Source of the DNA: Channallabes apus
Lineage: Eukaryota > Chordata > Actinopteri > Siluriformes > Clariidae
DNA: 64,000 nt
Direction: 5' to 3'
NCBI GenBank assembly: GCA_030522415.1
Contig: CM060118.1
Span: forward strand, 24,315,151-24,379,150
Position numbers and translations under genes: made by a program. A model generated the notes under the pieces. It was not told the origin of the DNA. It saw only the letters and a program-made list of their open reading frames with translations, and did not search any database. Each line of letters starts with the position of its first letter. Position 1 is the first letter of the stretch. Shown here in pieces: positions 12,089 to 24,455 of this stretch.

Positions 12089-13039
12089 TAAACAAAAACA
12101 AGGTGAAACCATGTCGTTTCCTGTTAAAGTCATTAATGAAAGCAGCCCCAAAACAAATACAGAAAGTAAGAAAAATTTGACTAATCATTCAGTTAGAACA
12201 AAAGAGTGTTGTATATAATATAAGGTGAGCTGGCTGATCTGTGGGTATACAGTATTTGACAACAGCATGCATTGCCACGATTGTCAACGGATTTAACTAG
12301 TGACGGACCTGATATTTGGAGAGTAATATGAATTTTTTTTCTTTGTATATGAAAGCTGGCTCCAAACATTTTTTAATGCTGTGCAATACTGCAAATAAAT
12401 AAAATTATCTTGTGTCATTCCTGTGAATGTAAATGTTTTGTGTATTTGGATTTCTTTGCTACTGGTTTGCCTGCCAAAGAGGTAAGTGACCAAGGTGATC
12501 TCCCAATCTACAATGTATACAACTGTATACTCTCTGGTATAATCAATATTCTTTGCAAAGCCAACAGACTTCCATTTAACACATTCCCTCCTGGTTTTCC
12601 AATCCGACATCAGGGAGGGTTCATCATTGTGTGAGAGTCTGAAGAATGCGTCAGTATAAAAGACTCACCTTAAAGTTAAGAATACTTTGGACATAAAAAC
12701 AAATAAAGAGAGCAGGGTCCACTACATATCAAGACCTATTGATTTCACCTTATTTTAATTCATACATACAGTACCTACTGGAATACACCTTTTCTCCAAA
12801 CCAGATTTTAGCCTTTTCAGGTGCTGTTATGCTGCCTAATATTATTTTATTGGCATAGATAGCAGATGAAATAAATGTAATAACTTTATACCTCTCAGAA
12901 ACCCTGTCCAATTTTCATGCTATCAGCTCACTGTGAACTTTTCCTTTTTTAATCACTAAATGCAAATCAATTGAACTGTTAATGTGTCTGTAATTTCACC
13001 AACATAAACACAATGAAAATTACAGTTACCAAAACGTTT

Positions 13040-14192
13040 GTAAATCTGGTGGGAGTTCATGTTTGGTTTGGCTAACAAATATTTTTACACAATTTCATTT
13101 AAATGTCGAAACAATTTTCTCACAAGTTCAAAGTTAGATTTACACACAAAAAAAAGTGTGCTCACACCAAATTCTGCAAATCTACATCCTGGAGCAGTTT
13201 GGATGCTGTACCCAAACAAAGTCCTTTTCATCCACAAATGTATTACCATGGAGTAAACACTATCAGAACTGTAATCAGGTTTAATGGTCAGATGGGAAAT
13301 AAAAATAACTTTTTGGCAACAAATACTAAAAATTTTCTTGGCATGGACAGAAAAAATGGTAATGAAAAGAAGAACCTAATCCCAATCATGGACTCTATGC
13401 ACCAGAAGACATTAAAAATTCTGTCTGCCTCTGCCAGGAAGCTACAACTGGGTCATGGTTCAATGACCATAAAATCAAGCTTTTGGCCTGGCCACTCCAG
13501 TCTCCCGAACTAAGCCACAGTTACAGTAAACTTTGCGGGGTGATCTGAAGTTGAGGAAGAGTCTCTGATACATTGTGTCTTCTACAGTGGCTTAAGGCCT
13601 GATATGAAAAGAAGGTTCTAAATAGTATTATATTAACATTTAAACCACTTAGGTTTTGGGTACAACATGGCAGCTCTGGTCATTTGGAGGGACCTTCACA
13701 AGGCCTCAGTAGGTGTGCAGTAGTGCCTGGCATCAGGATGTTGGCAGCAAATCCTTTGTATGCTGTGTGTTGCGGAGTGGGACCTCAGTGGATTGGACTG
13801 TTTCTATTGCATCCCATGGGTGCTTGATTGGATTTGGATCTGGGGATTTTGGAGGCTGGGTTGGTGGCCCTGGGCTCTTTGCCTGCTGGGCCCTGTGCAC
13901 AGAGACCTGTGGTATTGGGTGTTCTGGTGCCTTTGTCTCATGGCCAGCATTTACTTTTCGTGACTGACCTGTCAGTATTCATGATGATAGAGTGCCTTGT
14001 GAAATGTTTCAGAGTAAAAGAGGCTGAATACAAATGCACGCCACTCTTTTCACATATTTATTTGTAAGAGTTTTTAAAAACCATTTTCCTTCTATGTGCC
14101 ACTTTGTGCTGGTATATCACATAAAATTCCAATAAAATACATGTACGTTTGTGGAAAAGTTCAAGCGGTATGAATACTTTGGCAGGCCACTT
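13040..14192. mobile_element. degenerate Tc1/mariner remnants
   Basis: Three old pieces are visible. 13150-13500 (+) contains AACTTTTTGGCAACAAA, like the VELFG region of Tc1 transposases. 13690-13880 on the minus strand reads SPDPNPIKHPWDA, a decayed form of the SPDLNPIE motif in which the catalytic Glu is replaced by Lys. 14080-14192 resembles the inner and outer end of a fish Tc1 inverted repeat (CACATAAAATTCCAATAAAA, TATGAATACTTTGGCAGG). Exact borders are uncertain. Confidence 0.6.
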
Positions 14193-14216
14193 TCTCTATA
14201 TACGTACATATATGTA

Positions 14217-15835
14217 CAGTGGTGTGAAAAACTATTTGCCCCCTTCCTGATTTCTTATTCTTCTGCATGTTTGTCACACTTAAATGTTTCTGCTCATCAA
14301 AAACCGTTAACTATTAGTCAAAGATAACATAATTGAACACAAAATGCAGTTTTTAAATGAAGGTTTACGTTATTAAGGGAGAAAAAAAACTCCAAATCTA
14401 CATGGCCCTGTGTGAAAAAGTGATTGCCCCCCTTGTTATAAAATAACGTAACTGTGGTTTATCACACCTGAGTTCAATTTCTGTAGTCACCCCCAGGCCT
14501 GATTACTGCCACACCTGTTTCAATCAAGAAATCACTTAAATAGGAGCTACCTGACACAGAGAAGTAGACCAAAAGCACCTCAAAAGCTAGACATCATGCC
14601 AAGATCCAAAGAAATTCAGGAAGAAATGAGAACAAAAGTAATTGAGATCTATCAGTCTGGTAAAGGTTATAAAGCCATTTCTAAAGCTTTGGGTCTCCAG
14701 CGAACCACAGTGAGAGCCATTATCCACAAATGGCAAAAACATGGAACAGTGGTGAACCTTCCCAGGAGCGGCCGGCCGACCGAAATTACCCCAAGAGCGC
14801 AGAGACAACTCATCCGAGAGGCCACAAAAGACCCCAGGACAACATCTAAAGAACTGCAGGCCTCACTTGCCTCAATTAAGGTCAGTGTTCACGACTCCAC
14901 CATAAGAAAGAGACTGGGCAAAAACGGCCTGCATGGCAGATTTCCAAGGCGCAAACCACTTTTAAGCAAAGAACATTAAGGCTCGTCTCAATTTTGCTAA
15001 AAAACATCTCAATGATTGCCAAGACTTTTGGGAAAATACCTTGTGGACCAACAAGACAAAAAGTTGAACTTTTTGGAAGGTGCGTGTCCCGTTACATCTG
15101 GCGTAAAAGTAACACAGCATTTCAGAAAAAGAACATCATACCAACAGTAAAATATGGTGGTGGTAGTGTGATGGTCTGGGGTTGTTTTGCTGCTTCAGGA
15201 CCTGGAAGGCTTGCTGTGATAGATGGAACCATGAATTCTACTGTCTACCAAAAAATCCTGAAGGAGAATGTCCGGCCATCTGTTCGTCAACTCAAGCTGA
15301 AGCGATCTTGGGTGCTGCAGCAGGACAATGACCCAAAACACACCAGCAAATCCACCTCTGAATGGCTAAAGAAAAACAAAATGAAGACTTTGGAGTGGCC
15401 TAGTCAAAGTCCTGACCTGAATCCTATTGAGATGTTGTGGCATGACCTTAAAAAGGCGGTTCATGCTAGAAAACCCTCAAATAAAGCTGAATTACAACAA
15501 TTCTGCAAAGATGAGTGGGCCAAAATTCCTCCAGAGCGCTGTAAAAGACTCGTTGCAAGTTATCGCAAACGCTTGATTGCAGTTATTGCTGCTAAGGGTG
15601 GCCCAACCAGTTATTAGGTTCAGGGGGCAATTACTTTTTCACACAGGGCCATGTAGGTTTGGATTTTTTTTCTCCCTAAATAATAAAACCCCTCATTTAA
15701 AAACTGCATTTTGTGTTTACTTGTGTTATCTTTGACTAATAGTTAAATGTGTTTGATGATCAGAAACATTTTGTGTGACAAACATGCAAAAGAATAAGAA
15801 ATCAGGAGGGGGGCAAATAGTTTTTCACACCACTG
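14217..15835 (+). mobile_element. Tc1-like DNA transposon (1619 bp)
   Basis: The element is bounded by inverted repeats beginning CAGTGGTGTGAAAAACTATT at 14217 and ending in the complement at 15835, flanked by TA on both sides (14215-14216, 15836-15837). It has the IR/DR layout: each arm of roughly 215 bp carries a similar motif at its outer end and again at its inner end (14400-14432 and 15624-15655). It encodes one transposase, broken by frameshifts (see the pseudogene). It lies antisense to pcdh15, within intron K-L. Confidence 0.95.
14596..15617 (+). pseudogene. Tc1 transposase, frameshifted and missing a catalytic Asp
   Basis: The start is the ATG at 14596 (MPRSKEIQEEMRTKVIEIYQ), giving a paired-type helix-turn-helix DNA-binding region and a GRPTEI linker. 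The first frame ends near 14976, where two bases appear to be missing. A second shift at about 15057-15062, one extra A in an A-run, restores the frame used to the end (stop at 15615-15617). The catalytic triad is incomplete. The first Asp, normally in a WTDETKVELFG-type motif, is Asn (codon 15050-15052). The second Asp (15324, QQDNDPKH) and the Glu (15429, SPDLNPIE) remain with DD34E spacing. No active transposase can be made from this copy. Confidence 0.93.
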
Positions 15836-15884
15836 TATGTATGTATGTACTGTACATGAGAGAGAAAATATTTTTTTAGGAAAA

Positions 15885-16125
15885 GTGTGCATGGCATTTG
15901 TATGTTCTCCCTGGGCTTAATGGGTTTCATCTGGATATTTGGGTTTTCTCCCACAGTCCAAAGAAACGCAGACTAGGCTAACTGGCATTTACAAATTTCT
16001 TCTTAGTGTGTGCATGCTTATGTGCTGCAATGGATTGGCACCCCTGAATTCCCCGGGATAGGCTCAAGTCCTCCCATAGCCCTGTACAGGATAGGCGGTA
16101 AGGAGAGTCAGTCAGTGAGAGAGTA
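15885..16125 (+). mobile_element. SINE-like repeat family 1, degraded 5'-truncated copy
   Basis: It contains GTGTGCATGGCATTTGTATG, CCCACAGTCCAAAGAAACGCA, AGGCTAACTGGCATT and ACAGGATAGGCGGTAAGGAG, all matching the body of family 1. The promoter-like head is missing. Confidence 0.7.
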
Positions 16126-17019
16126 ATTGTTCAAATTTCACTCATTTTTCTAGTTTGATGTTATGCTAATTAAATACAAAGACAATTTTCACAATCTTTA
16201 TTTACCCATCCTTGCCAATAATTCTGGAACTGACTGCACACAGACAGAATCACTAAATGGTCTCAGTACACATTACTTTTTTAGGTTTCTAATTAAAAGT
16301 AGCCAGCTCATGGGGACCCACACACCATCATTGATAAAAGCCTCAGTAGGGCACGTCAGCGGCTCCCAGGATGACCATGAAAAGCACTTTATAGAATGAT
16401 TTACTGACCAGGCAATATCAGCACTGCACTGTGGGACAATGCTCTCATATACAGCCTTGGTTAACTGCCTAATAATGGCAGAACTAGGCGGTTAAACCAG
16501 GAGTCTCTCTGAGTGCTACAGCTAGCCCAGAGCCCTGGAGTCCTTCACCTCTATCTCCATACAAAACAGCAGTATCATAATGTCTTCATGTATATTTATG
16601 CATTCTGTAGAAGTGGGATGGGGAGGCCCTGTCTGGTCGAAACGTGTTCAGCTTGCATAAATGTGCTCACAGTAACCTGGAAGAATCCTATCATCTGCTT
16701 TAACCATTCACCAGCACCATTCACAAAAACCCAACAGGAATAGTGCATTGAGATAACAGATTAAAGAGTATGTAGGAGCTCTGCTGGTTTATAAACTGTG
16801 AGTGTGGGTGTGTGGGTTTGTGTGAGAGCGAGAAAGAGGGAGAGTGAGAGAGAGAGTGGGAGAATTTGTGTGGAAAGACAGACAGACTGGATCTTGTTAC
16901 CACTGCTGTCAGAGATATCAGATATATAGCGAAAAATCTGATAGTGAGATAACTGGTGTGCTGTTCTGTGGTTTATGCGTTTTCTGTGTGTGTGTTTTTT
17001 CGTGTGTGTGTGTCTCTGT

Positions 17020-17022
<3 letters not shown>

Positions 17023-17074
<52 letters not shown>
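17023..17074. repeat. (TG)26 microsatellite
   Basis: Uninterrupted TG dinucleotides, preceded by a TG-rich zone from 16984. Confidence 0.97.
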
Positions 17075-17075
<1 letters not shown>

Positions 17076-18177
17076 ACATTTTTGTATGCTTGGCACTCTC
17101 AGCTAGATCAGTTTATTCCCCCTAGAAACAGATTTTCTCATACGACCTCGATATGACAGATTAAAGTTGTCCTTGCTGGCTTGTGAAATCGCACTATAAA
17201 ATAAAAACAGTGATTGAAATGTTGCTAAAGTGTCCAAGATCTATGTATTTAAAATTGAAGCATGTTTTGTTTATATGGTAGTCTATTAACTTTTCTCAAC
17301 TTCATTTATAATATATCCTTCTCTTTCATATGACCTATGTCTATAATATATATCTTATGTGAATGCCATTTGTGGCCAGTAAGAATGCAGGAAGGAAGAG
17401 AAGAGACACAATGAATAGACAATGCTTGTACTTTAGTTGTTTTTGCTGTGGCATTCTGCCATTACACCTAACTATATTCTCATATTTCTGTATCTATCCT
17501 AAACCGTACAGAATTTCTTTAATATTTAATGTTTAATCCAGATTATATATAATTTTTTTCCACCTTCCTGTGTTTTGCTCTCTCTCACTTTCTCCTTCTT
17601 TTCATCTTCCTGCTAGTCGTCTGAAGTGTCCCACTTGCACATCTCCAGCGTTGAGCTGTGAATAAAGGAGAGCGAGGAGTGCTGAGAGATCAGCACAGCT
17701 CTGAAGATGAAATGAGACAGAGGTGCAGAGACTGCTGGTGAAGCTGACATGACCAGGTTGCACACAGAGTTCATCCTAGGCTACAAAGCGATTCTCGCAT
17801 GTCCTTCATTTTCAGCTGTTACGGGCACTACTCCAAAGCTCCAGTGAGAACACATTCACCACTTTCTCTCCCTCTAGCATTGTTCCCTCAGGGCTGTGAA
17901 GCTAGCGAGAAGGAGAATTCAGCAGCAGCTGAGACAAGCAGCAGGGCATTATGCATAACTTCACCATGACCATTAGAGCAGAGCTAGGATAATATGGAAG
18001 CCATGGAAACAGGAAAGCAATAAGGAAAGCATTTAGGAGTCCAGCATTCCTCATTCATACATAAACCACATTCATGCCATGTTACTAAAGACAACTCTGT
18101 TCCTGAGCAGACCAATCTACATGCCTACGGGGTTAGGAAATACTTTTAAAAAAAATCTGTTTTACTATAATAATTGC

Positions 18178-18212
<35 letters not shown>

Positions 18213-18300
18213 ATTTTTGTCAGGAAGGGCATCCGACATAAAAACATTTGCCAAATCAATGATGCAAATAAAAATAAAATAAAATAATAATGAAAATTAT
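18178..18300. repeat. (AAT)n tract with SINE-tail-like sequence
   Basis: An AAT microsatellite (about 18178-18210) is followed by CAGGAAGGGCATCCGACATA and AAACATTTGCCAAATC. This is the complement of the GCCGGATGCCTTTC end also seen at 31640-31653, a widespread fish repeat. Confidence 0.65.
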
Positions 18301-20186
18301 AATAATAATACAGTCAACTCAGATAAAAATGCAGCAGGAACTGCTATCTTGAGATCAAATATATGGATACACTTTTAAGTTTTTATATGGATACACTTTT
18401 AAATTGTTGTAATTCCTTTTGTTGGTAGATACTGTATGAACAGGATCTGAACTGGGATCAGATTTTACCTACTTAGGACGAGTTGCCAAAACCATTTCTG
18501 TTTTAATTTACATGTATGTAAATTGTATGTACATGTATGTATGTATGTATGTATGTACATCACTATCTTGTTGAATGATATCCTAAAGTGATCATTCATA
18601 CAAAAGATACCGAAATATCCTAAAATATTACAATCTCTACATATGATAAAGCTGTAAATTTGGAGTGTCTGTACAATGAAAATATTCACAAAAAATAATC
18701 GGACATAAGATGAGTAATAGAACACGTCAGATTTTGGACTTATGGAGAGCGTCAAAGATGGCTTCTTGGAGTTTATTGCTCTGTGGTCGATAGGATCCTT
18801 TATATAAAGTATAACTTTATATTTTTTAATTTTTGTCTGATTTTGGAATTTTTATCTGTCTGTCTGTGCACACATTATGTAAAAACTACTTTTAATGGGG
18901 TTTTCACAGGTATACTTGTTGAGGTAACATATTGGCTTTGTTTCATGGCAATTGCCCCATGGGAAAAGAAAAGTTTTGTTACTTTAAATAATTTAAATAG
19001 AAAATGCTCTCATATCATAAAAAAGCAACCTTGAAAAAATCATTAGTCAATCTCAAAATGCATTACTCACAATCTCAGTGTATTTGCATTACACACAATC
19101 TCACATCTTTATTCCAAAATTCAACAGATTTTTTAACATGCGCTTATGAGTCAATCAAATTCAAAGTCATGGGAACATCTAGTTAAAAATCAATTATGAT
19201 GTCATTATGATGGGTAGTGCTCATTTTTTGTATGTCTGTGTGTACTGTATAGTCCTAAATTTCAATCTCGGTCTCATATTTCAGATCTCAGAAGACCACT
19301 GCATTTTCTGAGTTGTTTTCAGGAGGAGAACCCACAGCTAATTGCTTTTTTCATCCACATATTTTACCTTCACTTAAATACAGCCAGTTCATTAATACAT
19401 TTGAATTTACTTTAGTCTGGTCTAGGGTCTCCATCTAGCTACACTGCCATTCACCATAACCCTATAGACACAACCCTACAGACCATATTACTGTTATGCC
19501 ATGCTATGGGGAGGGTCATACTGTAATGTGTTTTGCCTCTTTAATGTTTGACATTCATACTGTTAAGTGGAATTTATAGCTAAGAGCATCAATTAAACAC
19601 TCTAATTCTCAAAACAAGGCTTTACACATACACAACACAACTCTCATGCTGACACACTAAAGCCACTAGTGTGTCATCTCCAGGGAGATCTGTTTAGTTT
19701 TTACAGGCCATTCTTAGTTAGGCTGCTAAAAATAGTTTGTAAATCAGCTTAGAAAAACACGTACCACGTTAGTTAAATCATTGCCAAACAGGTCAAGACT
19801 GTGTGAAAATGTAAATCATTGGCACTTGAGGAGGACATGTGGAGAGTTTTAATAGAAGCAGTGCCACAGGAAGCACCTGTAGAAGTAATTAGACAAGCAG
19901 CTAGAAACAGGTTTGATATTTTCTACCTTTTTTCCTACAGTACAGTATATCCCACTTGAAATTTTAATCAAGCAGAAAATATACAGAGTACTTAGTTCAG
20001 CACATGTACAGGTACTGCCAGATATTTTGGTCTGGCACAAGATCAACAAATTAATTTGCTAATATATCTTCCCAACAAGGCAACTCAAGCATCATCTTTA
20101 AAACAGTGTGTGTACTGAAAATACAGAACATCATGTCAATACAGTGCAGCTTCAAATGATATATAGGGGATTACCTGGACACTTAC

Positions 20187-20266
20187 GTTTGAGAAAGGTT
20201 GAACATCTGCTGTGGATCGCCACTCAGAATACGATATGTAATTGGATCTAGCTCACGGTCTATCGC
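20187..20266 (-). CDS. pcdh15: pcdh15 exon K (EC6, start)
   Basis: This 80-bp exon has 26 codons plus two bases and reads AIDRELDPITYRILSGDPQQ then MFNLSQ. It follows exon J directly in EC6, where PCDH15 proteins have a DRE-type calcium motif and a GDPQ..FNLS stretch. The acceptor is TTTCTGTAG and the donor is AC|GTAAGT. The two overhanging bases (AC) pair with the first base of exon L to give Thr. Only 180 bp separates it from exon J. Confidence 0.95.
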
Positions 20267-20446
20267 CTACAGAAATGCACAAATAGAGTCAGGAAACTTG
20301 CATGGTATCCATTTTATTTTTAAGTGAGCTAATATCAATCCCCATCCTGCCCTTTTCTTCAAACACAAGTTAATAAGATCCACGCAAGGAATATTGCCTT
20401 GAGCATCAACATCTATGAGGTTATACAGTAGCTCTTGTGATCTGAC

Positions 20447-20579
20447 CTGCAGATTAAGAAGGATGGCTCCTATCCTCATGGCCTCACTGATCTCTAGGTT
20501 GTAGGTTGTCAGTGGAAAGCGTGGAGGACTCTGGTTATTAGGAGGCAGAACCTCAATATATACTGTAGTTATGGAACTC
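20447..20579 (-). CDS. pcdh15: pcdh15 exon J (EC5 end / EC6 start)
   Basis: This 133-bp exon completes an Arg codon from exon I and then adds 44 codons. It reads [20 protein letters not shown] and then [31 protein letters not shown] is the EC5-EC6 linker characteristic of PCDH15. It departs from the usual DxNDNxPxF rule and is expected to bind calcium incompletely. The SEAMRIGA strand opens EC6. The acceptor is CTATTTTAG and the donor is CAG|GTCAGA, phase 0. Confidence 0.96.
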
Positions 20580-20680
20580 CTAAAATAGATAAAAAAAAGT
20601 TTGAGCAAAGAATTGTTGGTAATAACAAATAGACAACAACAAACTATGAAGAAAGGATAGATATTGATAGAACTTCTGAC

Positions 20681-20874
20681 CTCCTTTCAGCCTCAGGTGC
20701 GTTATCAGATGCTCTGACTGTTAAGGCATATGAGCGGCCGACGCTCAGTGTCACTCCTGGAGCAATGGTGATTCGACCTGTACGGTTACTGATGATGAAA
20801 TGCCCCTGATCTCCTGCCAAAATGGTGTAGGTCACCAGACCGTTCAGACCTTCGTCAGCATCCTGGGCAGTTAA
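20681..20874 (-). CDS. pcdh15: pcdh15 exon I (EC5)
   Basis: This 194-bp exon (64 codons plus two bases) encodes the body of EC5. [20 protein letters not shown] carries the DxDxGxNG calcium motif. [20 protein letters not shown] and [17 protein letters not shown] follow. The acceptor is CAAAATAG and the donor is AG|GTCAGA. The split codon with exon J gives Arg. Intron I-J is only 101 bp. All diagnostic PCDH15 EC5 features are present and I see no disruption. Confidence 0.96.
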
Positions 20875-22534
20875 CTATTTTGATGAGACAGAAATATCCA
20901 TTAAATAAGATGACTGACATTTTGACTGATTCCATGGGCATATCAACCTGGTCTTATTTCTATAAGACAAGGTACTGGGAGTCATAAGGTTTTTCATGGT
21001 AATACTTGAAAATCAACCTTATTGATCAGCATGTGGGTAGGAATACAGACTTATTTGTTTTTCCTTCCTTAAAAACTTCCTTAAAGGCCATTCATAGTTA
21101 TTTCTGTTCAGAAACCGTTTTGCGCTGTTTGAAGAGGATGCTGCATGAAAAAGACATTGTGTCCAAATGATTGGCTACAACTTCCATAGTAGAGGTGATC
21201 AATCTGTCGACCCCCCCACTGACTGTCCATCGATAGAAAGTGACACTGAAAAGTGTGTTTCATTTATATGAGTGTATCTGGCATCACAGCAGTGATGCTG
21301 AGATTGTCAAAGTCAATATTGCTCCAGTGGCACTGCAGGGTGTAGAACAGTCCCCCAAACACAACTATCTAAGCAACTGCAGTCATAAACTGACTACACT
21401 GAATAGCCCCTTATCTCTAACTGTACTCATATGAGATGTATTTAATAACGGGGTCATAAAAAGTGCTTAAATCCCATGAATGCAGTGCTCCACTAGAAGC
21501 CATGATAATGTCTCAGCTACAGTACACTGAGAATAGTCCACTACCCAAATAGAATATGATTATCAGGGGTCCTGTGATGATCACTTTCCACTTATGGGGG
21601 AAAAAAAACTGTATGACAGTTTAGGTCACCTCTTGATAGTCTGTTATTTCAAGTGCACTTTTACAACAGGTTTACCTGATAAAAGGGGCAATTACTCCGC
21701 TCTGGCTATGGAATCCTACGGTATATCAATTTCCCACTGTTGTGTTTTTATATATAGTGCTTATAGATGGTGAATGGAAGAAAAAACATACTGTATAAAT
21801 GCACACTCTAGTTACAACTGCATCACAAGGGCCTACAGCTTTCCAGAGGTTTGATAAGTAGCAGGACACAAACTTTTCAGTTTAACTCATCCTCAAGCAC
21901 GACAGGGTTAAGGTTATGTGACAAAGCAGGGCATTACATTACACACAGACCTGCCTCCTGCCTCTTAAAACGTTTCTTGTACAGCTTTGGAGGTATTTGG
22001 AGGTCAGGGAAAATCATGTAGTTAAAAACATTTGAAAATGTTAAGATTTCCTCACACTTTTGATAAGCGCTGTGGGATTTCTCTGCTCTATGAGCATCAG
22101 GGCAGTGTCACAGCAAAGGCAGTGCTAAAGAAAGACTTCGGTATGGCTGACTGATTAGGAATCAGGTGCTGTCTGTAGATCTAAAGAAAGCAGTGTTACA
22201 GCTTGTTTACAGCGTAAGTATTCTAAGGATGATGAAATCAAGGCTGACTTACAAAGCTAGTGATACCCGTTTAGTCATTGCCTAGGGAGAAAACTGCAGC
22301 TAAAGTTTCATTGGAAAAAAATAACACCCTAGACACACCACTTCATCAATTTGAAGAGGCTCTCTGTTTTTGGTTTGTTTTAAACCAGGGCATTTTTATC
22401 CTGTAATACATGCAAAGGGCCAAGGATGTAAACACTTGCAACTCATTTCCTGTGCATGGCTTGGCTAATCTGCCTGCAAATGTCAACATCCACTGTACCA
22501 CAACATTTTGCTTTAAAATTAGAGCAACTATTAA

Positions 22535-22574
<40 letters not shown>
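22535..22574. repeat. (AAT)n microsatellite
   Basis: Thirteen or so uninterrupted AAT units. Confidence 0.95.
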
Positions 22575-22771
22575 TAACGGTATCTTTAGTAAAGTATGGT
22601 CTTCATGAGATCTAATTATTTGCTGGATTGAATAACAACATACAGTATATGATAGACCAAAGGGTGTTGTTTAAAATTGTAAATTCTTCCCTGTTATACA
22701 GTAGATAAAATTTAGATGAAATTTAAAGTAGGTATCTATGCAGAAAGGTTTTTAAATTAATAAACAAAACA

Positions 22772-23055
22772 TGGCCTCCAAGTGGCGCAGTGGTAAAGTG
22801 CTCGCCCTGTCATCCGGAGATCGCTGGTTCGATTCCCGGGTGATGCTGTAACCTCTCACAGCCGGAGCTCTCTCAGAGGGGAGGGATGAAAGGTACTTGG
22901 TGCTCCCACATTAATTATGGTTCTACAGCCAATCAGGGGCATCTGTGAGCTTGTGGAAGGAGCGGATAGTGCTGTCCTCTGAGTGTGTTATGCCGCCTCT
23001 CAACGGTGCGTGAGTGAGTAGTTCTTTTTTTAAAAAAAAAAAAATAAATAAACAA
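22772..23055 (+). mobile_element. tRNA-derived SINE, family 2
   Basis: The head folds like a tRNA promoter: A box TGGCGCAGTGG at 22783-22793 and B box GGTTCGATTCC at 22826-22836. A roughly 190-bp unrelated body follows (CTCTCACAGCCGGAGCTCTC, CAGCCAATCAGGGGCATCTG, GTCCTCTGAGTGTGTTATG), then an A-rich tail at 23029-23055. A 5'-truncated relative lies at 46465-46645. It is not a functional tRNA gene because the acceptor stem and arms do not close properly and a SINE body is attached. Confidence 0.8.
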
Positions 23056-24455
23056 ACCATTAAATGTAACCTTTTATCATACAAACATATGTTTAAGGAT
23101 TGAAAAGAGGCATTTGACAGCAAAATAATACAATACTCCATTTGTTTGCAGGTTTGAGGAAAAAAGAATTGAAGTATTGCAATCTAATATAGAATATTTT
23201 ATTTAGTTTGAGTCACACTGTAACTCCACCTCCCATAGTTTTGTCACAATGATAAATCAGCCCGCAGTTGTGTTTGTAATTATTTAAGTCTGCAATTTAG
23301 TATCAACAATACGCTGAGATTCAATAAAAAATAGAGCAAACTCATGCTCTGATTGTGTTTTTTGTGAGTGAGTCACTGGTAGCAAACAAGAACAAGGGAG
23401 AAAAAAAAGTTTTGCATTTGGTTGCACACACATCCTTAAAACGTAACGGCTGATTTATGATAAACATTATAAACAGTACAAAAAACTTAGTTTACAGGCA
23501 TCGTCAGACTCCCCCATTACCAGTTTCAATTTCACTTTAGCAGTTGATGACGGCACCTTTTCATAGTATAGGTATGTGCCATGCAGTCCCATAATGTTAT
23601 AATACAATTCATAAATCCCAAGGCAGAACGGAATGAAGCAAACACGTCCAGACATCATATGCAACAGATTCGCAGACACAATGTGTCTATCATCTCTTGT
23701 ACACAATATGATCTCTTGAGTGTTGTAACATTATCTTTCTGCTTAATTTTCCATCATGACTCCCAAATACTATAAATCCAGACCAAGTAAGAGCAGGAGC
23801 AAAGCGATAAAGAGAATAATTAATTTGGAAGTGAAATATAAAGTTACACATTATTATCTCATGGTATAATTTGCATAGAATATTAAAGTTCAATGCTTCT
23901 AATAAAATAATATGTAGCAGTTATCAAATTAAACATTTTGTTATAGACAACCTTGTGTGCCAGAGCAAAATAATTTGCTGAAACGTGTTAAAGTCTGAAA
24001 ACAGTGTTTCTCATTTTTCTGTCAAATTATTAATGTTTTTATCTTAATCACGTAAGAATTCAAATGTAAATTAGAAAACAATAATTTCAATTGTTTTGTT
24101 TTGAGCACATCTGAGGTAGGAATCTCTAAAGGTGCTTATTCCACAGGCTAATTGAATCAGCTGTAAGCATTCCAGAAAGCTGATTCGTTAAGAATAAATT
24201 AAAGTCAAGTAATACAAGAATAGCTTTTTTCCTGCTGGCATTCTGATGATTATCTATCAAGTCCCACATTGTGCTTAGAAATGTATAACATTACATGTGA
24301 GCCCCGACTTATAAATGTTTAAGTTACAATTTTCCACAGATACCAATGGAGACGCGGGTTCTACTTCCGGTACAATCACGGAAGTACTGTAGCTCACGTG
24401 TATTGTACAAAAAATAGACACTGATGCCAATATTTTCAGTGTTTAAGTGAATGTA

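Larger units (their letters stand above)
10891..20186 (-). other. pcdh15 intron K-L (9296 bp)
   Basis: The intron holds a SINE-like copy (11753-12088), degenerate Tc1 remnants (13040-14192), a near-complete Tc1 element (14217-15835), a degraded SINE (15885-16125), a TG tract and an AAT tract. The stretches 12103-13039, 16126-17000 and 18300-20186 show no gene, no RNA gene and no recognisable repeat apart from a GTAT microsatellite near 18534-18557. Confidence 0.85.

Noticed and set aside
12293..12610. A 105-codon minus-strand frame
   Set aside because: No domain, no splice or promoter support, AT-rich intron; probably chance.
13713..14067. Overlapping Trp/Gly/Cys-rich frames on the plus strand
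   Set aside because: The antisense strand shows a decayed Tc1-type SPDxNPI motif, so these frames are shadows of transposon DNA.
22783..22836. A tRNA gene on the plus strand
   Set aside because: A- and B-box-like motifs are present, but the cloverleaf does not close and a SINE body with an A-tail follows.
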